In this document: in pieces, positions 33,316-42,815 of the stretch
How the letters are laid out: each line of letters opens with the position of its first letter
How positions within the stretch are numbered: position 1 is the stretch's first letter
Position numbers and translations under genes: made by a program
From: Anaerolineales bacterium
GTDB lineage: Bacteria; Chloroflexota; Anaerolineae; Anaerolineales; Villigracilaceae
Assembly: GCA_020634885.1 (NCBI GenBank)
Contig: JACKAW010000006.1
Coordinates: 62,001 to 126,000, forward strand
DNA length: 64,000 nucleotides
Direction of reading: 5' to 3'
The notes under the pieces: generated by a model
The model's input: the letters and a program-made list of their open reading frames with translations, nothing else
Told to the model about the DNA's origin: nothing
Database searches by the model: none

Positions 33316-34311
33316 TTAAACGTGGCGGGTGCTGTAGGGGTCGAGGGCATCGCGCAGCCCGTCACCGACGAAGTTGATGCCCAGCACGATTAGCAGAATC
33401 AATGTGCCGGGGAAGAACCATAGCCACGGCGCTTTTTCGAGATATTGATAAGCGCCATCAAGCATATTGCCCCAGGTGGCGGTTGATCCTTGCACGCCCA
33501 GCCCAAGAAAGCTGACATAGGCTTCGGAGATGATGGCGCTTGCCACGCCGAGGGTTGCGCTGACCACAAGTGGGGCGATGGTGTTGGGCAACAAATGCGA
33601 GAAGATGATGCGGGCGTCAGATGCGCCAAGAGCACGCGAGGCAGAAACGTAATCGCGCTCACGAAGCGAGAGGATGTTGGCGCGTACAATGCGGGCAAGA
33701 TACATCCACGAGGTCAGCCCGATGATGACAATGATGATGATGACACTGCCGGTCAGTTCACGCCCGAAGAAGTTGATGGTTGGCAGCCCGCCGCCGAAAA
33801 AGCGCGCGCCAATGATGAGCAGGAACAGGCTGGGAATGTTCAGCATGGCTTCAGTGAAGCGCATGAGCAGGTTGTCGATCCAACCGCCGTAGTAAGCGGC
33901 GATGGCGCCGATCAACATTCCGAGTACAACCTCGAATATGGCGGCGGAGATTCCAATGAGTACGGAGATTTGTCCGCCATAAATGGTGCGGGCAAAGATG
34001 TCGCGTCCGATCACATCCGTGCCAAAGATATGATCTTTGGATGGCGGTTGAAGTTTTAGTTTTGTATCGTTGCAGTTGGCGTAGGCTTCACCCGTCAGGT
34101 CAGTTTGGAGCGGCGCGCAATAGCCGCGTGATAAAAGACTGCCAAAGGAGATATACACCAGAATAAAGCCGAGGATGAACAAGCCGATATTTGCCATGCG
34201 GTGTTTGCGAAATCTGCGAATGGCAAGCTGGGTGGGTGTGAGCGGTACGATCACCTGATCGCCGCTGCTTGAAAAGCCTGCAATGGGAGTGGAGTCAGAT
34301 GGATTGGACAT
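33316..34311 (-). CDS. dipeptide/oligopeptide ABC transporter permease (DppC/OppC type)
   Basis: 331 residues. Cytoplasmic N-terminus of about 40 residues, then the OppC N-terminal domain (RRFRKHRMANIGLFILGFI) and about six membrane helices in total. The ABC-interaction EAA loop is SRALGASDARIIFSHLLPNTIAPL. It is 4 bp downstream of the DppB-type permease and 3 bp upstream of the peptidase. No ATPase genes are in the cluster, so the transporter must share ATPases encoded elsewhere. Confidence 0.92.
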   Translation of the reverse strand: MSNPSDSTPIAGFSSSGDQVIVPLTPTQLAIRRFRKHRMANIGLFILGFILVYISFGSLLSRGYCAPLQTDLTGEAYANCNDTKLKLQPPSKDHIFGTDVIGRDIFARTIYGGQISVLIGISAAIFEVVLGMLIGAIAAYYGGWIDNLLMRFTEAMLNIPSLFLLIIGARFFGGGLPTINFFGRELTGSVIIIIVIIGLTSWMYLARIVRANILSLRERDYVSASRALGASDARIIFSHLLPNTIAPLVVSATLGVASAIISEAYVSFLGLGVQGSTATWGNMLDGAYQYLEKAPWLWFFPGTLILLIVLGINFVGDGLRDALDPYSTRHV

Positions 34312-34315
34312 GGGC

Positions 34316-35347
34316 TTAGTTCAGTCGAATGCGCGGGTCTACCAGCGAGTAGACCACATCGGTGATGATCTGGAAAACGACCACGGCAATGGAGATGAGC
34401 ATGAGAATGCCCATGAGCATGGGGAAGTCTGCGCGTTCGGTGTGGTCAATAAAGAGGCGTCCCATGCCGGGCCAGGCGAAGATGCGTTCTGTCACCACCG
34501 CGCCAGCCAACAGGAAGGGAATATCCAAACCGATCAATGTGATGAACGGAAGCGCTGCGTTGGGTAGGGCATGTTTCCAAACCACAAATCGAGAAGCAAC
34601 GCCTTTTGAACGCGCGGTACGGACATAATCCTGACTCAGCACTTCCAACACACTGGAGCGTACAAAGCGGCTATATCCTGCAATGCTGATGATCGCCAAA
34701 GTGGATACGGGCAAAACCATATGTTTGATCAATTCCCACGGAGTTTTGCCGACTGCCGGGTCGAACATACCGACAGTGGGGAGGTAGGGCAACCCCCAGC
34801 GCCGGAAGTTGACTGCGAACAGGTACATAAGTGAGAGCGCCAGCCAAAAGACCGGCATGGAAAAACCTACAAAGGACAACCCTGTGATGAGGTTGTCAAA
34901 AAATGAATAAGGACGCAATGCCGAATATAAACCGATCACAAGGGATAAACCAATGATGATGATCTCAGCAGTGACCATCAAGATCAAGGTGTTTGGCAGG
35001 CGCTCACCGATCATCTCCATGACGGGGCGGCGGGTGACAAGGGAATTGCCCCAGTCGCCTCTCAATATGCCTTTGCGCGAGCCGTTGGTTTCGGGAACGC
35101 CGTCGCCGTCCATATCCAACTGTTGCCAGTCGTTACCGACCAGCCATGTGATGTATTGCATGTATGGCGGCTGGTCAAGCCCAAGCATACGGCGCAGACG
35201 TTCCTTATCTTCGGGTTTGGGCGGGGTGCGTGCGCCAAGTGTGGCGACGGGGTCACCAAATGCCTGCATCAACATAAAAAGAATAATGCTGATAATGAAT
35301 AATTGCGGAATGGCTTGTCCAAGCCGGCGTAGGATATAGGTGCTCAT
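34316..35347 (-). CDS. dipeptide/oligopeptide ABC transporter permease (DppB/OppB type)
   Basis: 343 residues. It begins YILRRLGQAIPQLFIISIIL, the OppB N-terminal helix. A large periplasmic loop with MLGLDQPPYMQYITWL is followed by WGNSLVTRRPV and the EAA loop RTARSKGVASRFVVWKHALPNAALP. The loop includes a Trp- and Asp-rich insertion (NDWQQLDMDGDGVPETN) resembling a calcium-binding DxDxDG motif, which is unusual in OppB. A hairpin lies between the binding-protein gene and this gene. Confidence 0.92.
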   Translation of the reverse strand: MSTYILRRLGQAIPQLFIISIILFMLMQAFGDPVATLGARTPPKPEDKERLRRMLGLDQPPYMQYITWLVGNDWQQLDMDGDGVPETNGSRKGILRGDWGNSLVTRRPVMEMIGERLPNTLILMVTAEIIIIGLSLVIGLYSALRPYSFFDNLITGLSFVGFSMPVFWLALSLMYLFAVNFRRWGLPYLPTVGMFDPAVGKTPWELIKHMVLPVSTLAIISIAGYSRFVRSSVLEVLSQDYVRTARSKGVASRFVVWKHALPNAALPFITLIGLDIPFLLAGAVVTERIFAWPGMGRLFIDHTERADFPMLMGILMLISIAVVVFQIITDVVYSLVDPRIRLN

Positions 35348-35369
35348 GGTTTATGTGGGTGTGGTGGGT

Positions 35370-35405
35370 GGTTCTCGTCGGGTGCTGTTAGACCCGACGA
35401 GAACC
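35370..35405 (-). other. intercistronic hairpin between binding protein and permeases
   Basis: A 14-bp perfect stem: GGTTCTCGTCGGGT (35370-35383) with 35392-35405. There is no U-tract after it on the minus strand. Its position after a highly expressed binding-protein gene suits an mRNA-stabilising or partial-termination hairpin. Confidence 0.7.
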
Positions 35406-35427
35406 ATTTTACAACATCACGAGACTG

Positions 35428-37134
35428 TTAAGGAGCCACAGTCCATTCGTGAGCATTCCAGAACGGGGTCGCGCCGGAAAGGGTCACATTTTGCAAGCGG
35501 CTGTTGATCGACCACAGGTCAGGGTCGAGCCATACGCCGATGTAGTAGACCTTATCGAACATAAGCTGACCGATCTGGTGGTACAGGTCGATGCGTTTGT
35601 TGACATCGAGTGTCACAGCTTGTTCATTCAGGAGGGCATCGAGTTCTTCATCACAAATACCCTGCCAGTTGGCGCCATCGGGGTTATCTGCGCTGGAAAT
35701 TTCGCTGCACAGGAAGTTGGCAGATGCTTCAGGATCGGGGAAGGAGCCGACGCTGGAGTATTCAGCAATGTCATAAATACCCTGAGCCTGCGGACCGCCA
35801 TCGTTGTAGCCGTTCCAGAACACATCGCTGGAGTAGTTCTCAAGCTGGGCGCCGATGCCTACCAAAGACCACTGCTGTTGTACGACCGCCTGAACATTCT
35901 TGCGCAGTTCGCGCGTGTTGGTGATGTAGCGCAGGACGAGTTCAACACCGTCCTTATCGCGGGTACCATCGCCATTGCTATCCACCCAACCGGCTGCATC
36001 GAGCAACGCCTTGGCTTGCTCAGGATCGTAGGGATAGGGTTCAACATTACCGCCGTAAGGAGCGGTTCCATCCCAGAAGGTGGCGTTGACGGGGTTGATG
36101 CTTGCATCCAACAGATCATTGATGATGGTGAAGCGGTCGGTTGCCAATGCAACTGCCTTACGCACGTTCACATCCAACATGGCGGGATGAGCGGTTTCGG
36201 GGTTCACGTTCATGAACCAGCCTTCGTCATAACCAGAGGAGACCGCCACTACATCCACAGTTCCGTCAGCTTCGAGGGTTGGGATCTGGTCAGAGGAAAG
36301 GAACACACCGATATCGGTGTCGCCAGCAACGATTGCGGCTTCCTGTGCGGCATCATCAGGGACGATACGGATGAAGACCTGCTCAAGGCTGGGGGTATTC
36401 ACCCAGGCAGGGTTGGCAGTAAAGATCAAGTGACTGCCAGATTCCCATTCGCTAAACACAAAGGGACCAACGCCCACGGTGGGAGCCTTGTTCCATTCGG
36501 CATTATCGAGCGTACCTTCCGCATCAAAAACGGGCTGAAGCACATGCTTGGGCAGAACATAGTTAAACACGGTGGTTAGCCATGCAGCGAAGGGTTCGCT
36601 AAACGTGACAGTAACCGTTTGAGGATCTGTGGCGGTCACGCTCGTTACATAATCTTCATAGGGGTAGCGGCTTTGAACCACATTGGCATCCGACATGATC
36701 ATGTCATACGTAAAGACGAAGTCATCCGCAGTGACAGGTTCGCCATCGCTCCAAAATACGTCATCGCGCAGTTTGTAGACAATGGTTGTCCCGTCTGCAC
36801 TTAAACCGCCATTATCGGCGCTCGGCACTTCTGCGGCAATTTCGAGAACGGGTTCATTATTGTTATCGAACGACCACATACCCTTGAGCCAGAAATCGCG
36901 GGTAATGCCCGAGAAGAACATGGATGTATAGAGCGGGTTCAGGCTATCCGGTTCCTGCACAAAGGTGATGGTAGCAGTTCCGCTAAAGGTGGGTTCGGCG
37001 GCGGTTTCACCACCGGTGGAAGCAGCAGCTTCCTCCGTAACGGCTGGTTCTTCTGCCGCAGGGGCTCCACATGCCGCAAGCAGCATACTTACAGCAACGA
37101 GCAGCGAGAGCAAAATATATAATTTTCGTGACAT
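35428..37134 (-). CDS. peptide ABC transporter substrate-binding lipoprotein (SBP family 5)
   Basis: 568 residues. The signal peptide ends in lipobox LLAACGAPA (Cys22 region), then a Ser/Thr/Glu-rich linker of about 30 residues. The mature part has YKLRDDVFWSDGEPVTADDFVFTYDMI, the family-5 signature. The fold binds oligopeptides or other solutes, and the substrate cannot be read from sequence. GGAGG precedes ATG 37134. First gene of the operon SBP-DppB-DppC-peptidase, with a GntR gene directly upstream on the same strand. Confidence 0.93.
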   Translation of the reverse strand: MSRKLYILLSLLVAVSMLLAACGAPAAEEPAVTEEAAASTGGETAAEPTFSGTATITFVQEPDSLNPLYTSMFFSGITRDFWLKGMWSFDNNNEPVLEIAAEVPSADNGGLSADGTTIVYKLRDDVFWSDGEPVTADDFVFTYDMIMSDANVVQSRYPYEDYVTSVTATDPQTVTVTFSEPFAAWLTTVFNYVLPKHVLQPVFDAEGTLDNAEWNKAPTVGVGPFVFSEWESGSHLIFTANPAWVNTPSLEQVFIRIVPDDAAQEAAIVAGDTDIGVFLSSDQIPTLEADGTVDVVAVSSGYDEGWFMNVNPETAHPAMLDVNVRKAVALATDRFTIINDLLDASINPVNATFWDGTAPYGGNVEPYPYDPEQAKALLDAAGWVDSNGDGTRDKDGVELVLRYITNTRELRKNVQAVVQQQWSLVGIGAQLENYSSDVFWNGYNDGGPQAQGIYDIAEYSSVGSFPDPEASANFLCSEISSADNPDGANWQGICDEELDALLNEQAVTLDVNKRIDLYHQIGQLMFDKVYYIGVWLDPDLWSINSRLQNVTLSGATPFWNAHEWTVAP

Positions 37135-37254
37135 GGTTCTCCTCCAAGTAGAGAAAATAATAGGCTTGCATATACGGCTTCAAAACGATCTAAAATGATC
37201 AGGCGCCTCCTTTATGATTGAATAGCATAAACTTGTTTCTGAGAACCAGCTCAT

Positions 37255-37959
37255 TCACAGCCGGGAATCATTCGAAATTGATTGTGAACGGATAAAAGAA
37301 ATTAATTGGCTTCCGGTAAGCAGAATATGTCTTTGCATGGCTTCATTCGCCGCCTGTGGGTTCCGTTCTTCAAGCGCCGCAAGGATGGCAACATGTTCCT
37401 GGCTGTCAGTTTGATCACGGTGGGGCAGGGGCATGGTTGCAGTTCCCGGAAAATTAGAGATCAACATGGTTGGAAAAACAGCCCACATTTGGGTTAAAGT
37501 ATGGATCAAATACTGGCGCTGGCTTGCCGTGTAGATCAGAGAATGGAACTGACGGTTCAACTCACGGTACACGCCCACTTGCTCAGGCGCATTATGCTGA
37601 TCGATCTCATTTTGTATACCCCGCAGTTCATCAAGCGTTTCTTTACTCATCAAGGCAGCCGCAATGCCTGCGGCACGTCCTTCGAGAAAGGCGCGGTGTT
37701 CATACAAGTCTTGCACATCATCGATCGAATACTTGACCACCCTCGCCCCGCGATAGGGCACATGCTCGATCAACCCCTCTGCCGCCAACTCCTTCAATGC
37801 CTCACGCACCGGCATCTGGCTTACTTTCAACTCCTGGGCAAGCCGTTCCTGTCGCATCCATTCACCCGGGCGAAAGCGACCATCCAGAATTGCTGCCCGA
37901 AGTTGATCGGCAACCAATTTTCTAAGCTGACGGTGACTTGCTATTTCATCTATAATCAT
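37255..37959 (-). CDS. GntR-family transcriptional regulator (FadR/FCD subfamily)
   Basis: 234 residues. N-terminal winged helix: LRAAILDGRFRPGEWMRQERLAQELKVSQMPVREALKELAAEGL. C-terminal all-helical FCD effector domain with YEHRAFLEGRAA, RELNRQFHSLIY, and HVAILAALEERNPQAANEAMQRHI, where His residues usually bind metal. It is immediately upstream of the peptide-transport operon and likely controls it. An AT-rich GATAT...ATATC repeat (37983-38000) near its own promoter could be the operator; this is speculative. No Shine-Dalgarno is seen. Confidence 0.9.
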   Translation of the reverse strand: MIIDEIASHRQLRKLVADQLRAAILDGRFRPGEWMRQERLAQELKVSQMPVREALKELAAEGLIEHVPYRGARVVKYSIDDVQDLYEHRAFLEGRAAGIAAALMSKETLDELRGIQNEIDQHNAPEQVGVYRELNRQFHSLIYTASQRQYLIHTLTQMWAVFPTMLISNFPGTATMPLPHRDQTDSQEHVAILAALEERNPQAANEAMQRHILLTGSQLISFIRSQSISNDSRL

Positions 37960-38000
37960 CAGAAAAGGAATATGGCAAATTAGATATAATATCGAATATC

Positions 38001-38029
38001 AAGATAGCATATCAAAACGTCAGAGTCAA
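38001..38029 (-). promoter_or_regulatory. promoter of the gntR gene
   Basis: TTGACT (38024-38029), 17-bp spacer, TATCTT (38001-38006) on the minus strand. The GATAT/ATATC inverted repeat at 37983-38000 lies just downstream, over the predicted start. Confidence 0.65.
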
Positions 38030-38054
38030 GCAGCAAACACATCTCATTCACAGA

Positions 38055-38083
38055 TTGAAAGCCAAGCCATAAAACAATATACT
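38055..38083 (+). promoter_or_regulatory. promoter of the lipoprotein gene
   Basis: TTGAAA (38055-38060), 17-bp spacer, TATACT (38078-38083). It sits 17 bp before the ATG and is divergent from the gntR promoter. Confidence 0.75.
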
Positions 38084-38099
38084 TGTAGAGGGAGGTAGT

Positions 38100-39089
38100 A
38101 TGAAGAAAAAAATAACCTTTATTCTAATGTTTTGGCTCTTGGTTGCCTGTGGCGCTCCCGCAGCAATGGAAGGTGGCGCAGGAGCACCGCCCGACGACCC
38201 CAACCCGACATCCGCACCGGCGATGCCTGCTGCCACACGCGCCAACCCAAACAACATGCAAACCGCACAGACGTCCACGCCGCTTGCCGCGCCGCCGCCT
38301 GAATCAACACCCCAAGCCTTCGCCCCGGCTGAGAGTTTTTCCCCCATCCTCTACCGCACCCACGCAGACCGATACAACAGCTACCAACTTTTGGGCGGCG
38401 TTCAAAACGGATCGTGGCTGAGCGACGAAGAAACCCTCCTTCTACTTGAATACGAACGCCTGATTGATGTGTATGAATACCCCACCGGTTGGGTTGGCAA
38501 CACCACCATCCACAACGTCATCGACCTAGACCCACCGTTCTGCGGCATGTACTTCATCGGCTCCGACCTGCTTGAAACCTCTGGCTGGCAATTTGCCTTT
38601 TATCAAGGCTGGCAAGTAACCCTGCACCCGTGGACGGAACTTCCAACCTCTGAAATCTACACACAAACCGTCCACGATTGGCTCACCATGCAGGGACTGG
38701 CACAACCACAAATTCAAATCTCCCGCATCTTGAAGGTGGATATCGAAGGCGACGGCGTTGATGAAGTCTTCATTGAAGCTTCTTATTTCAAGACCCCCAA
38801 CCCGCAAAGTCCGCAAGCCGAATATGGTGATTACTCCATCATCTTAATGAGAAAGGTAAGCGGAAACTCGGTGTCTGTCATTCCAATTATTGCAGACCTG
38901 TATCACAACATCAAACCAAATGCCTTATTCCCTCACACCTATTTTCTTAACAGCTTTATCGACCTTAATCAAGACGGCAACCTTGAAGTTGTTCTCGATA
39001 TAACCCGCTGGGAAGGTTCTGGCATGATGGTCTATGAAGTGAAAGAATGGCGGGTGACACAAGTGATATCAGAAGTCTGTGCAGAATAA
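38100..39089 (+). CDS. secreted lipoprotein of unknown function with DxDGDG-type repeats
   Basis: 329 residues. A signal peptide with lipobox LLVACGAPA is followed by a Pro/Ala/Thr-rich linker to about residue 80. The C-terminal domain has two acidic motifs, VDIEGDGVDEVFIEA and DLNQDGNLEVVLDI, like the calcium-binding repeats of FG-GAP/VCBS proteins. AGGGAGG precedes ATG 38100, with a good promoter. It is divergent from gntR and followed by dnaG. I do not recognise an orthologue; it is likely an outer-surface protein. Confidence 0.8.
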   Translation: MKKKITFILMFWLLVACGAPAAMEGGAGAPPDDPNPTSAPAMPAATRANPNNMQTAQTSTPLAAPPPESTPQAFAPAESFSPILYRTHADRYNSYQLLGGVQNGSWLSDEETLLLLEYERLIDVYEYPTGWVGNTTIHNVIDLDPPFCGMYFIGSDLLETSGWQFAFYQGWQVTLHPWTELPTSEIYTQTVHDWLTMQGLAQPQIQISRILKVDIEGDGVDEVFIEASYFKTPNPQSPQAEYGDYSIILMRKVSGNSVSVIPIIADLYHNIKPNALFPHTYFLNSFIDLNQDGNLEVVLDITRWEGSGMMVYEVKEWRVTQVISEVCAE

Positions 39090-39208
39090 CCCTACAGCCG
39101 CGTTCTAAAGAAAATGTTCTGAATAGACGAAGCCCTCAAAAATTTTTCTTTTATTCTCTGACGTTGCGATAGCCGAGGCAGCCCCCGATAGAACCATGCC
39201 CGCGCGGG

Positions 39209-39214
39209 TATAAT
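39209..39214 (+). promoter_or_regulatory. -10 box of dnaG, very close to the start codon
   Basis: Perfect TATAAT with GC-rich flanks, 9 nt before ATG 39224. No clear -35. The transcript would be leaderless or have only a few leader bases; GGGGG before the ATG is the only Shine-Dalgarno-like sequence. Confidence 0.6.
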
Positions 39215-39223
39215 CTGGGGGAA

Positions 39224-41125
39224 ATGTCTAATATTGATGAGATTAAAGCCAAAGTAGATATCGTTGACCTCGTTTCAGAAGCGGGAGTCAAATTACGCAA
39301 AGCCGGTCGGAACATGACCGGTTTTTGCCCATTCCACGATAACAAGCACACACCGGCTTTTGTCGTCTGGCCCGAGTCGGGCACGTGGCGCTGCTTTGGT
39401 CAATGCAATGAAGGCGGCGACATTTTCAAGTTCGTAATGAAGCGCGAGGGCTTGGATTTTAAAGATGCCCTGCAAAAACTCGCCATTCGCGCCGGTGTGG
39501 AATTACAACAATATCAAAGTGAAACCCCGCAGCAACGTGAGGCATACGACCACCTCCGCAAACTTTTGGAAGACGCGGTTTTTTATTATCGCAATCATCT
39601 TCTCAACAATCCAAGCGTGCTTGCTTACCTGCACGAAAAACGCGGACTGACCGACGCAACCATTGAAACCTTTGGCTTGGGGTACGCGCCTGCGGGGTAC
39701 GATCACATCCTGCCGTATTTCACCCAGCGCGGCTACCTTGAGCAAGACCTTGTAGATGCCGGTATGCTTTCGGTACGCGATAACGGCGGCGTGTACGACC
39801 GATTCCGCAACCGCATCATGATTCCCATTCGTGATGAGCAGGGACGCATGGCAGGTTTTGGTGCGCGCATCGTAGACCCTGAAGATGTGCCGAAATTCCT
39901 CAACTCGCCTGAAACGCCTGTTTTTACAAAAGGACACCTGCTCTACGGTTTAGACCGTGCCCGCAAACCGATCCGCGCCGCAGACCAGGCAGTGATCGTG
40001 GAAGGCTACCTTGATGTGATCGCCTTGCATCAAGCAGGCTATGAGAATGTCGTTTCGCCGATGGGTACGGCGCTCACCGAAGATCAATTGCGCCTGCTCA
40101 AACGCTCCACCCGCCGCATTGTCCTCGCGCTCGACCCGGATGTTGCCGGTCAAAAAGCCATCTTGCGCGGACTTGAAGCCGCCCGCTCTGCCATGGATAA
40201 GGAAGGGGAGTTGGCGTTTGATGCGCGTGGCTTGCTTCGCAATGAAGCCCGCTTGCAAGCGGATTTGCGTGTAGCCGCTCTGCCGGATGAGCTTGATCCC
40301 GATGAGATTGTGGCGCGTAATAAAGAAGAGTGGGCGCAGATCATTGAAGATGCCAAGCCGATCATCACCCATGTGATGGAAGCGGTTTCGGCAGGGCAGG
40401 ATTTGAACGACCCTAAAGTAAAGAATCAAATTGCCGAGCAGGTGCTTCCGCTGATTGACGATCTTGGGACACCGTTGGAGCGCGATACCTACCGTCAGGC
40501 ATTGGCGAGAATGCTACGGGTGGATGAACGCTCCTTGATGGCTGCCCAGCCCAAGGGTCCGGTGGTGAGGCGCAAGCCGCGTGTTAGCGAATCAAACCGC
40601 CGAGCGGAACCTGTCGCCGCGACGACTGCCAATCCGCGTAAAAAGATCGAGTTTTATTGTCTGGGTATTTTGCTGCACCGTACCGAGTTGTTGTATCGTT
40701 TGGATCGCAAGTTGGAAGAGTTTGGCTTGAGCCAATTGGCTGTGGAAGATTTCGAGTATACTGACCATCAGATGTTGTTCAGTGTACTGCGACAGGCAAT
40801 GGGGCAGGATGAAAAAGAACATGGGCAGTTTGTGCTTTCGCAATTGCCCGAAGATTTGACCCCCCTGACAAATGAATTGATGACGCAGACCGAAAACCTG
40901 AACTCGTTGGATGACCGCCTGCTGGATGACCTGATCGGGCGTTTGCTTGATCTTCGTCGTACTCATGCCATGACGAATGTGAATCAACTGCGTTTTATGC
41001 AGGAGGATGAACAGCAAAGCGGCGGTGCAAACCTGAAACTGTATCAGGAACAGACCATTCGCTTCACTCGTTTGCTTAACGGGTTGGACCAGGCGAAGTT
41101 GAAGTTATCAAGACGACAGGCGTGA
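39224..41125 (+). CDS. dnaG: DNA primase
   Basis: Synthesises RNA primers at the replication fork. It is 633 residues: CHC2 zinc-binding domain (1-100), primase core, TOPRIM domain (VIVEGYLDVIALHQAG, then LALDPDVAGQKA), and a helicase-binding C-terminal region. The zinc ligands are Cys35 and His38 (CPFH), then Cys57 and Cys61 in CFGQC. The last pair is spaced C-X3-C rather than the usual C-X2-C. rpoD starts 22 bp downstream, the classic macromolecular-synthesis arrangement. Confidence 0.95.
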   Translation: MSNIDEIKAKVDIVDLVSEAGVKLRKAGRNMTGFCPFHDNKHTPAFVVWPESGTWRCFGQCNEGGDIFKFVMKREGLDFKDALQKLAIRAGVELQQYQSETPQQREAYDHLRKLLEDAVFYYRNHLLNNPSVLAYLHEKRGLTDATIETFGLGYAPAGYDHILPYFTQRGYLEQDLVDAGMLSVRDNGGVYDRFRNRIMIPIRDEQGRMAGFGARIVDPEDVPKFLNSPETPVFTKGHLLYGLDRARKPIRAADQAVIVEGYLDVIALHQAGYENVVSPMGTALTEDQLRLLKRSTRRIVLALDPDVAGQKAILRGLEAARSAMDKEGELAFDARGLLRNEARLQADLRVAALPDELDPDEIVARNKEEWAQIIEDAKPIITHVMEAVSAGQDLNDPKVKNQIAEQVLPLIDDLGTPLERDTYRQALARMLRVDERSLMAAQPKGPVVRRKPRVSESNRRAEPVAATTANPRKKIEFYCLGILLHRTELLYRLDRKLEEFGLSQLAVEDFEYTDHQMLFSVLRQAMGQDEKEHGQFVLSQLPEDLTPLTNELMTQTENLNSLDDRLLDDLIGRLLDLRRTHAMTNVNQLRFMQEDEQQSGGANLKLYQEQTIRFTRLLNGLDQAKLKLSRRQA

Positions 41126-41147
41126 TGTTTCTTTCAAAGGATCGGCA

Positions 41148-42809
41148 ATGACCTCGAAAAAAGGAAAACAAATGCCAGCCAGTAAGAACACAAAAAAGAC
41201 TGCATCCAAACCCAAAAAACAAACCGTTACCAAAATGGGGAAAACATCCAAACCAAAGGCGGCGAATATTCGCCCGCCTCACAAGGATGCTTCTGTAAAA
41301 AAAGCGGAGGCATTATCGGTGAGGCAGGGTCCCGCTGAAGAATTTATGGAGGAAGAATCCGGTGAGTTGGATGATGGTTTCTCCATTCAACAGGAAAGTG
41401 AAGCCGAAGATGCTATTAAGTTAACGTCGCAGCAACTGGCGGGCGAGCCGGGCGAAGACCCGGTGCGTTTGTATCTGCGCGAGATCGGTCAGGTGAAGTT
41501 AATTGGGGCAGATAGCGAGTTTCGGCTTGCCACGTTGATCGAAGGCGAACGCATGGTGGATTCGCTGAACAAGTTGAAGCAGCGCAAGGGGGTTACAAGA
41601 GAAGCGTCCATTTATCATTCCATTCTTTCTGAGGCGCTCACGTCGTGGGATCGTCTTGTTGAAGATACCGAGCGCCTTGAACACGACCTGCCCGATATGG
41701 GGTTGCTGCTGGCAGAAGCCCAGTCGCTTCATGCGGGTTGGGAATTTGATTCTCCATCTTATCTGCGTGCCTATCTGGATAACGGTCAGTGGGGCGGTAA
41801 TCATTTGTGGGATAACCTTGCCCGCCATGCGTACAGTGTTTTCCTTTGTTTGTATATGCTGCCCTTCTCGTATGCCGAGTGGATGTTGCCGCAACTCCGT
41901 TCTCAGCACAGCTTCCCTGCCCAGCGGACGTTGTTCCGCAACCTGCCCTCACAGGATGAATTGCGCTGCGAGATCGAGGCGATTCGCGTCCGCGCAAATG
42001 ATGGGCAACAGGCGCTTGTCCGCGCCAATTTGCGTTTGGTGGTGAGCGTTGCCAAGCGGTACCTTGGACGTGGAATTCCACTGCTTGATCTGATCCAGGA
42101 AGGGAACATGGGCTTGCTGCGTGCCATTGGCAAATTTGACCCCCGGCGCGGATTTAAATTCAGCACCTATGCCACCTGGTGGATCCGCCAATCCATCAAT
42201 CGTTCCATTGCCGAGCAGGCGCGCACCATTCGCATCCCTGTGCATTTATTTGAATCGATCTCACGCATCTTGCGGGCGCAGCGTCACCTTACCCAGGTGC
42301 TGGGACGTGAACCCACCAATGAGGACATTGCGCTGGAGGTCGGCTATCTTTCAGCGGTGGATGTACAAGCCATTTTGCGCGCACATTCTGAAAATAAACC
42401 TGTGGACCCTGAACTGCAAGGCAAGCTGGACCTCGCTTCGCAAAAAGTGACCCGCGCCTTGCGCTCTGCTGAAGAAACCATCTCGCTTGAAGGTCCGGTG
42501 GGGGATGATGACTCCAGCGCCTTGGGCGATTTCATCGAAGATGAAGACGCCCTCTCGCCCATTGATGCCGCCGCCCGCGAGATGCTGCGCGAACAGATCA
42601 CACACGCTCTCGAGTCGCTTTCAGATCGAGAGCGGGATGTACTCGAATTGCGCTTCGGTCTTAAGGATGGCAAGGAACACACCCTGGAGGAAGTAAGCCG
42701 CTTCTTTGATGTGACCCGTGAACGGGTGCGCCAAATTGAAGCGAAAGCCCTCCGAAAGTTAAGACACCCCAGCAAGAGCCGCGAGTTGAGAGATTATTTG
42801 GGCGATTGA
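41148..42809 (+). CDS. rpoD: RNA polymerase primary sigma factor (sigma-70)
   Basis: 553 residues. Lys-rich low-complexity N-terminus (1-60), then region 1.2 (DPVRLYLREIG). A non-conserved stretch of about 170 residues follows. Region 2 has LRLVVSVAKRYLGRG, LDLIQEGNMGLLRAI and FSTYATWWIRQSINRSI; region 3 follows, and region 4 has LSDRERDVLELRFGL and VTRERVRQIEAKALRKLR. There are two possible starts, ATG 41148 (AAGGA) and ATG 41172 (AAGGAA), and they cannot be separated. It recognises -10/-35 boxes of the kind seen throughout this window. Confidence 0.95.
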   Translation: MTSKKGKQMPASKNTKKTASKPKKQTVTKMGKTSKPKAANIRPPHKDASVKKAEALSVRQGPAEEFMEEESGELDDGFSIQQESEAEDAIKLTSQQLAGEPGEDPVRLYLREIGQVKLIGADSEFRLATLIEGERMVDSLNKLKQRKGVTREASIYHSILSEALTSWDRLVEDTERLEHDLPDMGLLLAEAQSLHAGWEFDSPSYLRAYLDNGQWGGNHLWDNLARHAYSVFLCLYMLPFSYAEWMLPQLRSQHSFPAQRTLFRNLPSQDELRCEIEAIRVRANDGQQALVRANLRLVVSVAKRYLGRGIPLLDLIQEGNMGLLRAIGKFDPRRGFKFSTYATWWIRQSINRSIAEQARTIRIPVHLFESISRILRAQRHLTQVLGREPTNEDIALEVGYLSAVDVQAILRAHSENKPVDPELQGKLDLASQKVTRALRSAEETISLEGPVGDDDSSALGDFIEDEDALSPIDAAAREMLREQITHALESLSDRERDVLELRFGLKDGKEHTLEEVSRFFDVTRERVRQIEAKALRKLRHPSKSRELRDYLGD

Positions 42810-42815
42810 CCCGAG

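Noticed and set aside
35449..36579. 376-codon + strand reading opposite the substrate-binding protein gene
   Set aside because: Antisense shadow of a clear SBP family 5 gene; no family features.
41148..42809. rpoD as an alternative sigma factor
   Set aside because: Regions 1.2, 2, 3 and 4 are complete and it follows dnaG, as for the primary sigma factor.
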